Source: Megalobrama amblycephala (taxonomy: Eukaryota > Chordata > Actinopteri > Cypriniformes > Xenocyprididae). Taken from it: a DNA stretch of 64,000 nucleotides. Positions within the stretch are counted from its first letter, which is position 1. Each line of letters starts with the position of its first letter. Positions 31,086 to 41,594 of this stretch are shown one piece after another. The stretch lies in assembly GCF_018812025.1 (NCBI RefSeq), contig NC_063053.1, positions 6,487,623 to 6,551,622 of the forward strand, written 5' to 3'. The notes under the pieces were generated by a model. The model was given only the letters and a program-made list of their open reading frames with translations. It did no database searches and had not been told where the DNA came from. Position numbers and translations under genes: made by a program.

Positions 31086-32520
31086 CCTGCTGCTTGGCTG
31101 GTGTAGGCTGCTGCTTTGCCGAACCAGCAGGGGCGGAGGACGACGCAGGCGGGCGCCCTCGGCGACGAGCGGGCTGAGGCTGAGCCACGGGCGGGTGGGT
31201 GGAGGCAGCAGCGGACCGCCGTGGCATGACGTGTTTGATAGCCTCAGCCTGCTTCTGTGCGGCGGAGAACTGTTGGGCGAAGCTCTCCACCGCGTCGCCG
31301 AAGAGGCCGACCGGGGACACGGGGGAATTCAGGAACCGCTGCCTGTCGGTTTCCCGCATGTCCGCCAAGGTCAGCCAGAGATGGCGTTGCTGGACTACCA
31401 GGGTAGACATCGCATGACCAACAGCGCGTGCTGTCACCTTCGTCGCCCGGAGGGCAAGGTCGGTGGCAGCGCGCAGCTCCCCAAGCAGTTGTTGGTCAGG
31501 CCCTTCCTGGGGCATCTCCGACAGCGCTTTTGCCTGGTACACCTGCAAAAGGGCCATCGCGTGCAGGGCGGAGGCAGCCTGTCCACAGGAGCTGTAAGCC
31601 TTCTCAGTCAGACCGGCTGAGAACTTACAGGCCCGGGACGGGAGGCGCGGCTCACCACGCCAGCCGGTGGCCGTTGGACACAGCTGCATCGCAACGGACC
31701 GCTCGACTGGCGGGATCCTCGCGTACCCCCTGGCTTCTCCGCCATCCAGGGAGGAGAAGGCGGACGAGGGACCGGGCCTCGCACGAACACTATAAGGTGT
31801 TTGCCAAGACCTGGTCACCTCATCGTGCACTTCCGGGAAGAAAGGCATTGGGGCGGGACGCTGGACCTGACCAGCGCGACCCCCCCCCAAATACCAATCA
31901 TCCAACCGAGATGGGCCGGGGCAGGGTGGAGGGTTCCACTCGAGCCCGACACACAAGGCGGCCCGGGAAAGCACAGCCGTCAACTCGGGATCCGACTCGG
32001 CCACCGCTACCGTCCCGGAGGGCGGCAGCGCGTCCGGATCTTCCTCCCCCGAGGACCCTGGCTCACCTTCCGATGCAGAGATCGACATCCGGTCCGCCGC
32101 AGGCGCACCAAAGGTAACGGCTGGACAGTCCGTAGAGGGCCCAGCGGAAACCAACGGCGGCACGACGGGTTGCGGTGCTGATGAGGCGGCAGGGGCCCGC
32201 GGAGCGTTTCCGCTCGGCGGGGAAGCCCTGACCGTAATCCTCAGGTCACCCTTCCCATACACCGCCGAACCGTCCTTCCGGCCCGGGCCGGAAAAAACGG
32301 TCGAACGGGGCATAGGAGAGGGGACCCATGCTTCCTGAGACCTCAGGAAGGAGAGTCTAGACCTCAGCACCGCGATAGTCATATTCCCGCAATGGGAACA
32401 TGAACCATCCACAAAAGCTGCTTCAGCGTGCTGAACGCCCAAACACGAGATGCAGCGATTGTGCCCATCAGCAGGGACCAGGGAACGACCGCACCCAGTA
32501 ACGCACAGACGAAATGACAT
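31009..32520 (-). CDS. DIRS gag-like protein (ORF1), intact
   Basis: 503 codons, no lesion. N-terminal cysteine/histidine cluster: C6, C10, H20, C23, C26, H31, C41, C44, spaced like a zinc ribbon. Middle: acidic/serine-rich segment (ISASEGEPGSSGEEDPD). Then a helical region around LTEKAYSSCGQAASALHAMA to MSTLVVQQRHLWLTLADM, shared by fish DIRS ORF1 proteins. C-terminus: an AT-hook-like RRRGRPP (452-458) and a basic tail KRKRKSRP. Presumed to package element RNA; the role is inferred from position and family. The ATG follows the right-ITR promoter by about 360 bases. The end overlaps pol. Confidence 0.85.
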   Translation of the reverse strand: MSFRLCVTGCGRSLVPADGHNRCISCLGVQHAEAAFVDGSCSHCGNMTIAVLRSRLSFLRSQEAWVPSPMPRSTVFSGPGRKDGSAVYGKGDLRITVRASPPSGNAPRAPAASSAPQPVVPPLVSAGPSTDCPAVTFGAPAADRMSISASEGEPGSSGEEDPDALPPSGTVAVAESDPELTAVLSRAALCVGLEWNPPPCPGPSRLDDWYLGGGRAGQVQRPAPMPFFPEVHDEVTRSWQTPYSVRARPGPSSAFSSLDGGEARGYARIPPVERSVAMQLCPTATGWRGEPRLPSRACKFSAGLTEKAYSSCGQAASALHAMALLQVYQAKALSEMPQEGPDQQLLGELRAATDLALRATKVTARAVGHAMSTLVVQQRHLWLTLADMRETDRQRFLNSPVSPVGLFGDAVESFAQQFSAAQKQAEAIKHVMPRRSAAASTHPPVAQPQPARRRGRPPASSSAPAGSAKQQPTPAKQQGACRGRGAQPVSAKPGGKRKRKSRP

Positions 32521-32850
32521 ACTGTCAGGGTTCGTCTGTAAAGCTCTTTTAGAAGGGGAAAGATCAGCTCACTTGTGCTGAAGCACACAGGGAGTGACGC
32601 GATGCGCTCAGGTACACCACTCCCTGAACACACCGAGGAACCGGCCCAAATCGCAACACGCACACACACTTTTAGAGTGTTGCTGTTACAACAGCAGTTG
32701 AGAGCTTATAGCTCGGCTCCTCGGAAACTCGCGACCTCGCTGGAGTGCCTTCACAACCAACACGAACAGCGCGCTGTTAATCCTCTTCTGAGGCAGTTTT
32801 AGTTTCAATTTAAACAAAGTCTGAAGCAGGACACCAGTGTATGGCTCCGA
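32521..32850 (-). other. DIRS 5' untranslated region
   Basis: Lies between the right ITR promoter and the gag ATG on the minus strand. No upstream coding recognised. Confidence 0.5.
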
Positions 32851-33021
32851 AGCGAAAGACAGAGTGCGATTGCATCCGCTTCCTATTTATATACACCTGT
32901 CGGGGGCGGTGCGCATTATGCAAATATCGCACACCAATTCCATTGGCTTGTTTTAGTTCACACGAAGCTGATAGGGCTCTCTAAGCGATATCCCAATTCG
33001 TCGGTCACTACTGACGTACGT
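32851..33021. repeat. DIRS right inverted terminal repeat
   Basis: Inverse of 26790-26960. It continues outward as the right-specific end (32990-33046) ending GACTGAAAGGGAAC. Confidence 0.9.
32884..32925 (-). promoter_or_regulatory. Octamer plus TATA box driving DIRS gag-pol
   Basis: On the minus strand: ATTTGCAT (32925-32918), GC-box-like CCGCCCCCG, then TATATAAATA (32893-32884). Same module as in the left ITR, here facing the gag ORF. A start site near 32860 is expected. Confidence 0.55.
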
Positions 33022-33046
33022 CGAACGTGACCGACTGAAAGGGAAC

Positions 33047-33913
33047 ATAGAAATTTAGCACAGTGCAATGCAAAAATGTGGTCACTTTTAACCATGTCGC
33101 TGGATCTATGCAGGTTAGTAATTATGTCTGAATCAAGTTGTTCTTCAGAATGAGTGTGTTGTTATTTGAGCTTGAAAGGAGAACTCCATCTGGACTGCAG
33201 TCTCATATTCAGTTTGTGAATCGTATAAGCTCTAATGAAGGAGCGGAGGTCCCAGCAGAGCACTGGGACTTGAAGGGAAATTTATGAATGCAATTTTCCA
33301 TTCATTTTTGTATAATTCTGTTTATCCAACGCTATCTCAGTTTTCTCTGTGATCAATTTTCCATTTCAAAATCTGTAAGCAATTTGTACTTGAGTTTTAC
33401 AAACATTACTGATATGAACACCCCCTCCAGTCTATAACACACACACACACACTCAAGCAGTGCCTATTGCAGTCTAAAAGTGTATCAATTATATGCTGGT
33501 GCTGATTTACTGAGATGCAGTTTGGCAGTCAAAATGCTAAATGAAGACTTGATATGGCTTCTATCTCCATTTATGACTCACAATAAGATCTCTTCTCTAA
33601 TTAAATGTATGAAAATGCGACCGAAAGGCAGCTTGCAGAATATGCAAAAGAGAGAGAGAGAGAGGGAGTGATAGAAATTAAGAGAAAAACATGGCAGAGA
33701 GAAAAAGCATAAGGTGGGGGAAGAGGAGAAGATTTTAAATTCCAGGAATCCATTTTCTCGGCAACAGAACAAACAGACTGCTGAAGAACCTGCATTTCCT
33801 CTGTGATGTTCTTGCACTTTCCTTGAACCATTTCAGCCTTTATCCGTTTGGACAGATAGACTCAGATGGCAAAAACAGATGGCAATGTACTATAATGTTC
33901 ATGATATGATGTT

Positions 33914-33953
<40 letters not shown>

Positions 33954-34600
33954 GCTACTGTCTTTCTGCTTGTCTGTCCATCTTTCTCCTGCCTTTCCCT
34001 ACAGGAGAGTTAAACACACTTTTCAATTTTCATAAAGTGGGAATTATAGCCTAATCCCATAATCCAAAAACAAATGTATCGTTCTTTTTTTGTTTCTCCA
34101 CCCCCAGGCCAGTCGTTCAGTTTGCCTCTATCCCTCTTTCTTATCTCCTCTCGTTTTTGCGCCTCTTCTCATCTCAAATACCATGCTGAAGTAGATTCCC
34201 AAAGGCATGAAACATTTTTGAACTCTTTGAAATTTGTACTGATTTCTACAGAGCTACGAATTCTCCCATCTATAATTCATTGGGATATTACACATAAAAT
34301 ACACATAAACTAAAATAAGATGGCCTAAATTTAAGATGTACTTTATTTTGCATATAAAATCTCCATCCATTTGGATTACACTGTAACGCCTTTCCAAGGA
34401 AGAAGATGATTTCAAAGGAATATATATATGTTTTTTTTAATAACTCGGAATAGTAATGCAAACAACAATCCAACAATGTGAAACTGTGTGCTACGCACAA
34501 ACAGTACCAGACAATGAGTGATGCAAACAGAGGATCTTAAATAGACAGAGATAATGAACTATTATTCAGTGTCCACAGAAACTTATGATTGGCAGGAAAC
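33047..34600. other. No gene; microsatellites
   Basis: Contains a CA tract near 33440, a GA tract (33649-33666) and a GT tract (33917-33944). Frames of 60-80 codons are low-complexity. Confidence 0.45.
33917..33944. repeat. GT microsatellite
   Basis: Uninterrupted TG dinucleotides. Confidence 0.95.
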
Positions 34601-34603
34601 TAA

Positions 34604-34982
34604 GGGTATGTTTACACGTCAATAATATGGTTAAAATGGAGAAGTTTTCCACGTACAGACGACAACATCGTCAAAACGATCCCCATTCATACGAATCCAT
34701 GAAAATGACTAAAAACGCTGTTTTCTGCTGGCAGGCCATTAGATGGTGATGAAACACTATAGACTGAACATGTAATGCGCATGTGCATGACGTCATCATT
34801 TTCACAAATTCGCATTTTTGTTGTTTACACGGAAACCTTTTTCAAAATCTTGCGTTTTGAAACCCATTTTCAAAAGTTTGCGTTTTCAGGCCACCAAAAC
34901 ACCATTGTCGTGTAAATGAACGGCCAAACCGCATATAAAGTTTTCCGTTTTTAGTTGAAAACAGTGTCATGTAAACAGCCCC
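34604..34982. mobile_element. Harbinger-like MITE (GGGTATGTTTACACG termini), TAA duplication
   Basis: Left GGGTATGTTTACACG, right CATGTAAACAGCCCC, with TAA at 34601-34603 and 34983-34985. Three-base TWA duplications are typical of PIF/Harbinger. The interior has AACGC/GCGTTTT words in both orientations. Confidence 0.75.
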
Positions 34983-34985
34983 TAA

Positions 34986-35480
34986 GACAAAGGAGAACAT
35001 ATGACTGAAAAAACAAACTAAAAGTCAAGATTCAAGGGTATGTAAATTTTTGAATGGGGCAATTTTTATAAATTCAGTCATTTTGTCTTATGGAGTATGT
35101 AAACATCTGTTATGTAAACATCTGTTATGTAAAACAGCTGATTCAGGACAGTACTTATTAAAATGTTGAATATTCTGGAAGGGGTATGAAACTTATGAGC
35201 AGAAAAGTAGCTTAGGATGCTTTTGCAGACTGTCAGAGTCTGAGAATCACCAATTGCTGTTTATATTAATTGCCTGTCACAGTTTACATTAATGTTTACA
35301 TGAAATAAATGACATTAAAATTCAAAGTAATCAATTTGGTAATCTAAAATACTTTTCAGATGTAACTGTAATTTGATTACCACCCATTTAAAATGTACTG
35401 TAACTGTAATGAATAAAATAGTTACTCAAGTTTTAAATATGTAAATAAGTTACATGTATTTTGTTACCCCAACCTTGCAT
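34986..35480. repeat. Fragments of two common cyprinid repeats
   Basis: About 35035-35190 (GGGTATGTAAATTTTTGAATG, with duplicated AACATCTGTTATGTAAA) and about 35310-35480 (AAAATACTTTTCAGATGTAA, ATGTATTTTGTTACCCCAAC) match familiar fish MITE text. Ends not resolved. Confidence 0.5.
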
Positions 35481-36138
35481 ACATAGTTTAACAAACTAAT
35501 AAACTTAATGTCATGCGGTCACACACAGTTTGACAGTCATACATACTGTAAATGAAACAGGTAATTACTCATAATTAGGTTTGCATTTACATTTGTTTTC
35601 TTTTTTCTCTGACTGAAGTTTAGAAGCAAGTCAAATCCATCTCAATCTCTGTCTATAATGTACACATTCTGCATAAACTAGAGCATGATTGTGTTTTTTA
35701 TCCATTTCTGGAGGTTCAGTAAACAATAAGATGTAACCCATGTTGTTTGTGTCCCACTGTTTCTCAGTGCTCATGACTTGTATGCAAAAAGTGCTGCATT
35801 TGCAGAAACGGCATGTGTATATGTGCATGAGCGTACTCCTGTCTGAGGAATCGCTGCAAGGAACAAGGTTCACACGGCTGGATTATACTTCATCAGGGCT
35901 GTGAGAGATCGCTGAGCTAAAGGTGTCTGACAGCTCTTCCTCCTAATGCTGTTTATAAAGCTTCAAGTGTCACAACATGACATCCATATCCCTCTAGCCC
36001 ACCCCGTCCACACACACATAAAGCCCCTCTGTCAGTCTGCTCTCTCTATAAGTGCTACTAGGTATGCAGTTTATTTGTCACTATTGACAGTTCCAGCAGT
36101 GCAGCAGTATTACGGCTACAGGGGATATCTGTACATGT
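35481..36138. other. No gene recognised
   Basis: Unique-looking; no repeat termini or domain-bearing frame. Confidence 0.4.
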
Positions 36139-36625
36139 AAGCTCTGTTCCGAAACATAGTGAGCTGACTGTCTAGACAGCTTTTTAAGGCATCATAACCC
36201 TGCTCTCGGCTTTCCAAAAAGAAGGCAGCAAAATTAAGGACTTTTTTAAGGGTACACGATAAGTGACAAAGTTTTCTTGCAGTCTTGCCACATCTCACTT
36301 CTCCATACAAAATGACAAGATGTGGTGTGGAACTTTTTTGTTGCAATGAACAACTAGGCCCAGTTATATAGCAAGTGAAAACACCCCGCATCAGTGAATG
36401 TGGTTGTTTACTGTTGTGAAAGCTGATAAACTAGCGAAATTAACAAAATAAATGACATTTATTAAATATAGGTGTAAAAACAACAACAAAGACATGGTCA
36501 TCCAAAAGCAAGACGCAATAGCTACTGTACAAAAACACTGAAAAACTGAGAAAAATGGCTTCAGTGTTTGGTTTGGCATGAATGTTATAGTTGGCTACTA
36601 CAGTTTTTCTGAATCTGAGGTTAAT
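36139..36625 (+). repeat. 500-bp repeat (GCTCTGTTCCGAAACATAG), copy 1
   Basis: Nearly identical to 39707-40205 in the same orientation, from the GCTCTGTTCCG end through TTTTAAGGCATCATAACC to CTACTACAGTTTTTCT. The terminus also occurs inverted (TTTTGGAACAGAGC) at about 42558-42571. Family unknown; probably non-autonomous DNA transposon. Confidence 0.65.
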
Positions 36626-36906
36626 ATGGAGCTTCTGAAGGGACATGAAGGGGAAAAAAAGAGAAAAAATATGCTTTTGCGTTTTCTCACAAATGTTTTG
36701 CTTTCCCCCAAGAAACTTTGCACTCGATCGCAAAACGTTTGCGTTCCCCTGAAAACTTTGCATTCACTCACAAAGAACACAAAAGTTTTGCGAGTGAACG
36801 CAAAGTTTCTCAGGTGAATGGGAAAGTTTTGCAAGCATTGCAATATATTTTTTTTCCTTCCATCTCATATTTTTTCCATCACCATGTCCCTTTAGGGGCT
36901 CCATAG
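36626..36906. mobile_element. MITE with TATGGAGC termini and GTTTGCGTTC hairpins
   Basis: Left TATGGAGCTTCTGAAGGGACA, right TGTCCCTTTAGGGGCTCCATA. The AAAAAATATG/CATATTTTTT arms lie inside these, then repeated CGCAAAACGTTTGCG and ACTTTGC-type palindromic words. Non-coding despite several 60-107-codon frames. Confidence 0.65.
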
Positions 36907-36907
36907 C

Positions 36908-37687
36908 TTAAAGGGGTTATATGATGCTTTTGAATGTTTTCCTTTTCCTTTAGTATGTAATGAATCTGTATATGATCTGCTCATAGTTGCCCACAAAGGG
37001 ATTTATTCTGTCTAACAGAGAACACTGCTCCAGACCTGCCTAAAACGCCTTGATCAAAGTCCAGATAGTACTTCAAACGTCTACATCACAATATGAAATA
37101 TTAGTATAATGCCCATCCAAAGGCATACACAAAGAAAAAAGATAAGGTTTCAGTGATTGTAGTGTTGTTGCATGTTGTGGCAACGCTGTATGTTTGGATT
37201 TGAAAGCAAAACCACTTTGTTTGGCCTTCCAAAAATTTATAAAATTAAGAATCAGAGGTTAAAATTTATTTATAAAGCTGTTGTACATCAGTACAACCCA
37301 AAAGTTTACATTTTACAGAGGACATCTTCCTGACTGAGTACAACACCAGCTATAGACTACTTACCACTGAGAAACGTTCTGCTCAAGTCGTGCTTGCAAA
37401 GTTGGTTCTGATCGATCGGCTTGATCATTCGCATTTTCAGAATCTGACTCATGCTCAAACTTGTATGGTAAAATTGATGACAATTGCTTAAAGCCTTGGA
37501 TGCTGAAGCGCGCTATTATGGTAAGGACCGTTACATTTCCAACACACGCTTGAGATGTTTGGCCAATCACAACGCACAGGGTCTACTGGACAATCAGAGC
37601 ATTTTTGAAAGGAGGGCTTTGTAGAAATCAGCATGTTCCAGACAAACTGGGAATAGACGAGCTGCATTTTTTATGTTAACCTATTTA
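36908..37687. mobile_element. Left part of a TTAA element (GGGGTTATATGATGC family)
   Basis: Starts TTAAAGGGGTTATATGATGC. The family normally ends in an inverse of this (GCATCATATGACCCC), which I do not find, so the right end is lost or lies beyond the Tc1 insertion. Confidence 0.5.
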
Positions 37688-37689
37688 TA

Positions 37690-37812
37690 CAGGTGCTGGT
37701 CATATAATTAGAATATCGTGAAAAAGTTAATTTTTTTATTGTAAATTATTGTAAAAAATGAAACTTTCATATATTCTAGATTCCCTACATGTAAAGTAAA
37801 ACATTTCAAAAG

Positions 37813-37844
<32 letters not shown>

Positions 37845-39148
37845 GTTGATTAGAGCACAAAATCCAGTATCTCAAAATATTAGAATATTTACATTTGAGT
37901 TTCATTAAATGACCATCCCTACAGTATACATTCCGGGTATCTCTTGTTCTTTGAAACCACACTAATGGGGAAGACTGCTGACTTGGCAATGGTCCAGGAG
38001 ACAATCATTGACACCCTCCACAAAGAGAGTAAGTCACAGAACGTCATTACTGAATGAGGTGGATGTTTACAGAGTGATGTATCAAAGCATATTAAATGCA
38101 AAGTTGACTAGAAGGAAGAAATTGGATAGGCAAAGGTGCACAAACAACAGGGATGACCGCAAGCTTGAGAATACTGTCAAGTAAAGCCGATTCAGACACT
38201 TGGGAGAGCTTCACAATGAGTCGAATGAAGCCGGAGCCAGAGTCACCACACCCAGACATCTTCAGGAAAAGGACTACCAAGCCACTTCTGAAACAGAAAC
38301 AACATCAGAAGCATCTTACCTGGGCTAAGGAGAAAAAGAACTGGACAGTGAACAGTGGTCGAAAGTCCTCTTTTCAGATAAAAGTAAATTTTGCATTTCA
38401 TGTTGAAATCATGGTCCCAGAGTCTGAAGGAAGACTGGAGAGGCACAGAATCCAAGCTGCTTGAAGTCCAGTGTGAAGTTTCTGAAGTCAGTAATGATTT
38501 GGGGGGGCTGTGACGTCTGCTGGTGTTGGTCCATTGTGTTTTATCAAGTGCAAAGTCAATGCAGCCATCTTCCAGGAGATTTTGAAGCACTTTATGCTTC
38601 CATCTGCTGACAAGCTTTATGGAGATGCTGATTTCCTTTTCCAGCAGGACTTTAGCACCTGCCCACAGTGCAAAAACCAATTCCAAGTGGTTTGCTGACC
38701 ATGATATTACTGTGCTTTATTGGCCAGCCAACATGCCTGACCCCTGAATCTATGGGATAATTTCAAGAGAAAGATGAGAAACAGTCGATCCAACAATATA
38801 CAGATGATCTGAAGGCTGTAATATGTGCTGCCCACCAAGTATTGAGTGCACAAATGAACATACTTTAAAGAACTTTTAACTGTTTTTTAAAGAACTTTTA
38901 AAACTTTTCTGTTTTGTAAATCCATTGTTTGATTGATCTTAGGAAATATTCTAATATTTTGAGATACTGGATTTTGGACTTTCATGAGCTGTACGCTCTA
39001 ATCATCAAAATTTAAAAAAAAAAAACTTTTGAAATGTTTTACTTTACATGTAGGGAATCTAGAATATATGAAAGTTTCATTTTTAAAAATAATTTACAAT
39101 AAAAAAATGAACTTTTTGATGATATTCTAATTATATGACCAGCACCTG
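37690..39148 (+). mobile_element. Tc1/mariner element with complete TIRs, TA duplication
   Basis: Termini CAGGTGCTGGTCATATAATT and its inverse ending 39148, flanked by TA (37688-37689 and 39149-39150). Longer subterminal arms also match (ATGAAACTTTCATATATTC). 1459 bp, the usual size of a full Tc1. A 28-base T run (about 37813-37840) lies in the left arm. The transposase is a pseudogene, so the copy cannot move itself. Confidence 0.9.
37965..38860 (+). pseudogene. Tc1 transposase pseudogene
   Basis: Plus-strand pieces in changing frames: N-terminal MVQETIIDTLHKE-like text near 37990, TWAKEKKNWTV near 38320, SAGVGPLCFIKCKVNAA near 38520, MLPSADKLYGDADFLFQQD near 38600, and HDITVLYWPANMPDP near 38705. 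The D in FLFQQD and the P-x-D of the second half fit the DDE domain. Stops occur every 20-60 codons. The 147-codon minus-strand frame here is only a shadow. Confidence 0.75.
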
Positions 39149-39150
39149 TA

Positions 39151-39460
39151 ACCATGTTAATTTATTCTATTAAACTACCTATTCTATTAACACAACAACT
39201 CATCAACCTCAGACAGAATCATTTGAGTCTTTCATGCTCTTTTACGTGACGAGCAGTATGTAGAACGTTCCAAATAAGTCACTTTTATTTCAGTTAGCAT
39301 ACTGCCTGTGTAGGCTGCAGACAGGGTGACCAGATGCCCTATATTAACAAGGTTTGTCCTGGTGTCCTGACAGTTCACTAGAATCACTACAAATGTAAAT
39401 AGCCTGTCCCAATTCCAGCGGTTAGGATAACCTACAGATATCCAGAACACCGGACTGCTT
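39151..39460. repeat. Fragment with ACAGGGTGACCAGATGCCC
   Basis: About 39318-39460 looks like a decayed fish MITE (GGTGACCAGATGCCC, TGTCCTGGTGTCCTGAC). The rest is unrecognised. Confidence 0.4.
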
Positions 39461-40404
39461 CACAAATGAGGGTCTGTTCAAAGCTAGATTTTCACAAGGG
39501 TTGATTCTGCTCAAACTTCATATCCAGAACTGATGCTGCCCTCGTGTGCTAATGGAATTATCGTAAACAAGAGTTTTCAAATTAAAAATGGCACTTTCTG
39601 ACATTTTTGGTGTGTGAGATTGTCCTGTTTTGTTGCTGGTGCATGAGTTCTTGAAAGGCGAAAGTGGGCAGAGTGTAAAAGCTAATTTGCATTTAAAGGC
39701 TCTGTTGCTCTGTTCCGAAACATAGTGAGCTGACTGTCTAGACAGCTTTTTAAGGCATCATAACCCTGCTCTCGGCTTTCCAAAAAGAAGGCAGCAAAAT
39801 TAAGGACTTTTTTAAGGGTACACGATAAGTGACAAAGTTTTCTTGCAGTCTTGCCACATCTCACTTCTCCATACAAGATGACAAGATGTGGTGTGGAACG
39901 CAGAAACGCAGTGGTTTCTGTGGCAATGGACAATTAGGACCAGTTATATAGCAGGTGAAAACACCCCGCATCACTGTATGTGGTTGTTTACTGTTGTAAG
40001 TGAAAGCTGATAAACTAGCGAAATTAACAAAATAAATGACATTTATTAAATTTAGGTGTAAAGGCAACAACAAAGGCATGGTCATCCAAAAGCAAGACGC
40101 AATAGCTACCGTACAACAACACTGAAACTGAGAAAAATGGCTTCAGTGTTTGGTTTTGGCATGAATGTTATAGTTGACTACTACAGTTTTTCTGGATCTG
40201 AGGTCCAAATAAGTCAAGCTAATTTGCATTTAAAGGGACACACTCAAAAACGGCGCATATTTGTTCACACTCAAAAAGTGGCAATTTTAACATATAATAA
40301 ATTATCTGTTGGGTATTTTGAGCTAAAAGTTCACATACACACTTTGGGGACACCAGAGAATTATTTTACATCTTGTAAAAAGGGGCATAATAGGTCCCCT
40401 TTAA
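39461..40404. mobile_element. Right part of a TTAA element (GGGGACCTATTATGCCCC family)
   Basis: The right end TAGGTCCCCTTTAA (40404), preceded by GGGGACACCAGAGAATTATT and GGGTATTTTGAGCTAAAAG, matches 63180-63271. CACAAATGAGGGTCTGTTCA near 39463 matches 62018. It is interrupted by copy 2 of the 500-bp repeat. The left end is missing. Confidence 0.6.
39707..40212 (+). repeat. 500-bp repeat (GCTCTGTTCCGAAACATAG), copy 2
   Basis: Direct duplicate of 36139-36625. Flanked by a direct repeat reading AAGCTAATTTGCATTTAAAG at 39679 and at 40216, which may be an unusually long target duplication. Confidence 0.65.
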
Positions 40405-40540
40405 AACAAATGGCCAATCAGTTAGCATACACAACACATACACTTCCTGCTGATACTCTGTAAGCAAATTCTCATGTTAGCTACTGTAGCTAGCTAGCTA
40501 TGCTGGATAAATAGTGTGCTGACATATTTTCGTAGCCTAA

Positions 40541-41594
40541 AGCCTTGTTTAAACTGCACGTGTCTGCGGTGCGTTATGGCTCCGGCAAGGTTTTGTTCCG
40601 TCCTCTGAGCGGTGTCAACTCACACCAGAAGCATTTCAGAAGCGATGCGGCTGGATTCGTGAGACCACTAAATTTGCCTGTCTGATGTTGTTTTTGTTAA
40701 TTTTTCATGTTTTTAATGGTGAAATTGTTATATTTTGTGCAGTTTTATTGTGTTTATTGCTATGCCACACTTTATTTTGCTGTAGCCTGCAGATAAAATT
40801 AATCAGGGACGTGCACAGGGGGGTTGCTCAGGTTGCCCGGGCAACTGCCCATATGCTCTTCTTGACTCACGTTGCCCTTCCAAAGTGGAAAAATATAAAT
40901 AAAAAAATCGTACAATGGATGCAGAATTTCACGTAGGCCTATATAAAATTTTTTTTTTTAAAAATCGCAAAGCCTCATTCACTTCCATATTCGGGCACCC
41001 GTCCGAAAGTGAAAGTCAGTAGGGGAAGGGCAAACTCTGTTTACGTGGCTGCAGCGCTGCACGCGACCGGCACCTGAGCTGAGCCTGCATGAGCGGGACT
41101 AGAAAGAGATTGTCGCGGTTGTCGGGTGAGACGACTTAACGTTGTCGGAAAGGTGATAAAGACCCTGTTATTCTCAGTCCTTCATATAGCCCGTGAGTGC
41201 CCTTTTTTTAGGTCAGAGCAACGGCCCCTCAAAATTCCTGTGCACGTCCCTGAAGTTAATACACTTAAAAGTCCAGTTATGGACAACAAAAACAAAGAAA
41301 TTTCAAGTTTCAACTTCGAATCTCTTGTCTCACATTTCAATCTCTTGAAATATGAGCGGGAGTTTACCCAGGGTGATTATTTTGACTTTATTGTGTATTT
41401 GAGCTGCGCGTCTTGGACGCGGCATCCGTCAAAAATAGCGAAGCGGTGCGGCGAGACGCTTCTGGGACTCTTCTAAAACGCACCGCGGTGCGGCTGGTGT
41501 AAACACGAGCATTGACTGGAGTGGCCGCGTATCAGCTCCGGTAGCCGCGTCGCAGCCTTAACGCGCCGCACACACGTGCAGTGTAAACAAGGCT
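40541..41594. mobile_element. Harbinger-like element (AGCCTTGTTTAAACTGCACG termini), TAA duplication
   Basis: Left AGCCTTGTTTAAACTGCACG, right CGTGCAGTGTAAACAAGGCT, with TAA at 40538-40540 and 41595-41597. The subterminal region is GC-rich (GCGGTGCGTT, CGCACCGCGG). A hAT element is nested within. The 116-codon frame at 41126 runs across element boundaries and is not a gene. Confidence 0.78.
40804..41252. mobile_element. hAT-type MITE (CAGGGACGTGCACAGG termini)
   Basis: Left CAGGGACGTGCACAGG, right CCTGTGCACGTCCCTG. 8-bp duplication AAATTAAT (40796-40803) against AAGTTAAT (41253-41260), one mismatch. 449 bp. Confidence 0.8.

Larger units (their letters stand above)
26741..33046 (-). mobile_element. 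DIRS-type tyrosine-recombinase retrotransposon, nearly complete
   Basis: The 6306-bp element is transcribed on the minus strand. It has a gag-like ORF, RT, RNase H, a methyltransferase-like region and a tyrosine recombinase, two inverted terminal repeats and an internal complementary region. It has no LTRs and makes no target-site duplication; left flank GTGTTT and right flank ATAGAA differ. In DIRS elements the RNA is copied to a circle whose ends are templated by the internal complementary region, and the recombinase inserts the circle. The high GC content contrasts with the AT-rich flanks. Gag is intact; pol carries at least two lesions, so this copy is probably dead but young. Confidence 0.95.

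Noticed and set aside
31428..32117. 229-codon plus-strand frame opposite gag
   Set aside because: Antisense shadow of GC-rich gag coding; no domain.
38243..38686. 147-codon minus-strand frame in the Tc1 element
   Set aside because: Antisense to the decayed transposase, whose motifs read on the plus strand.
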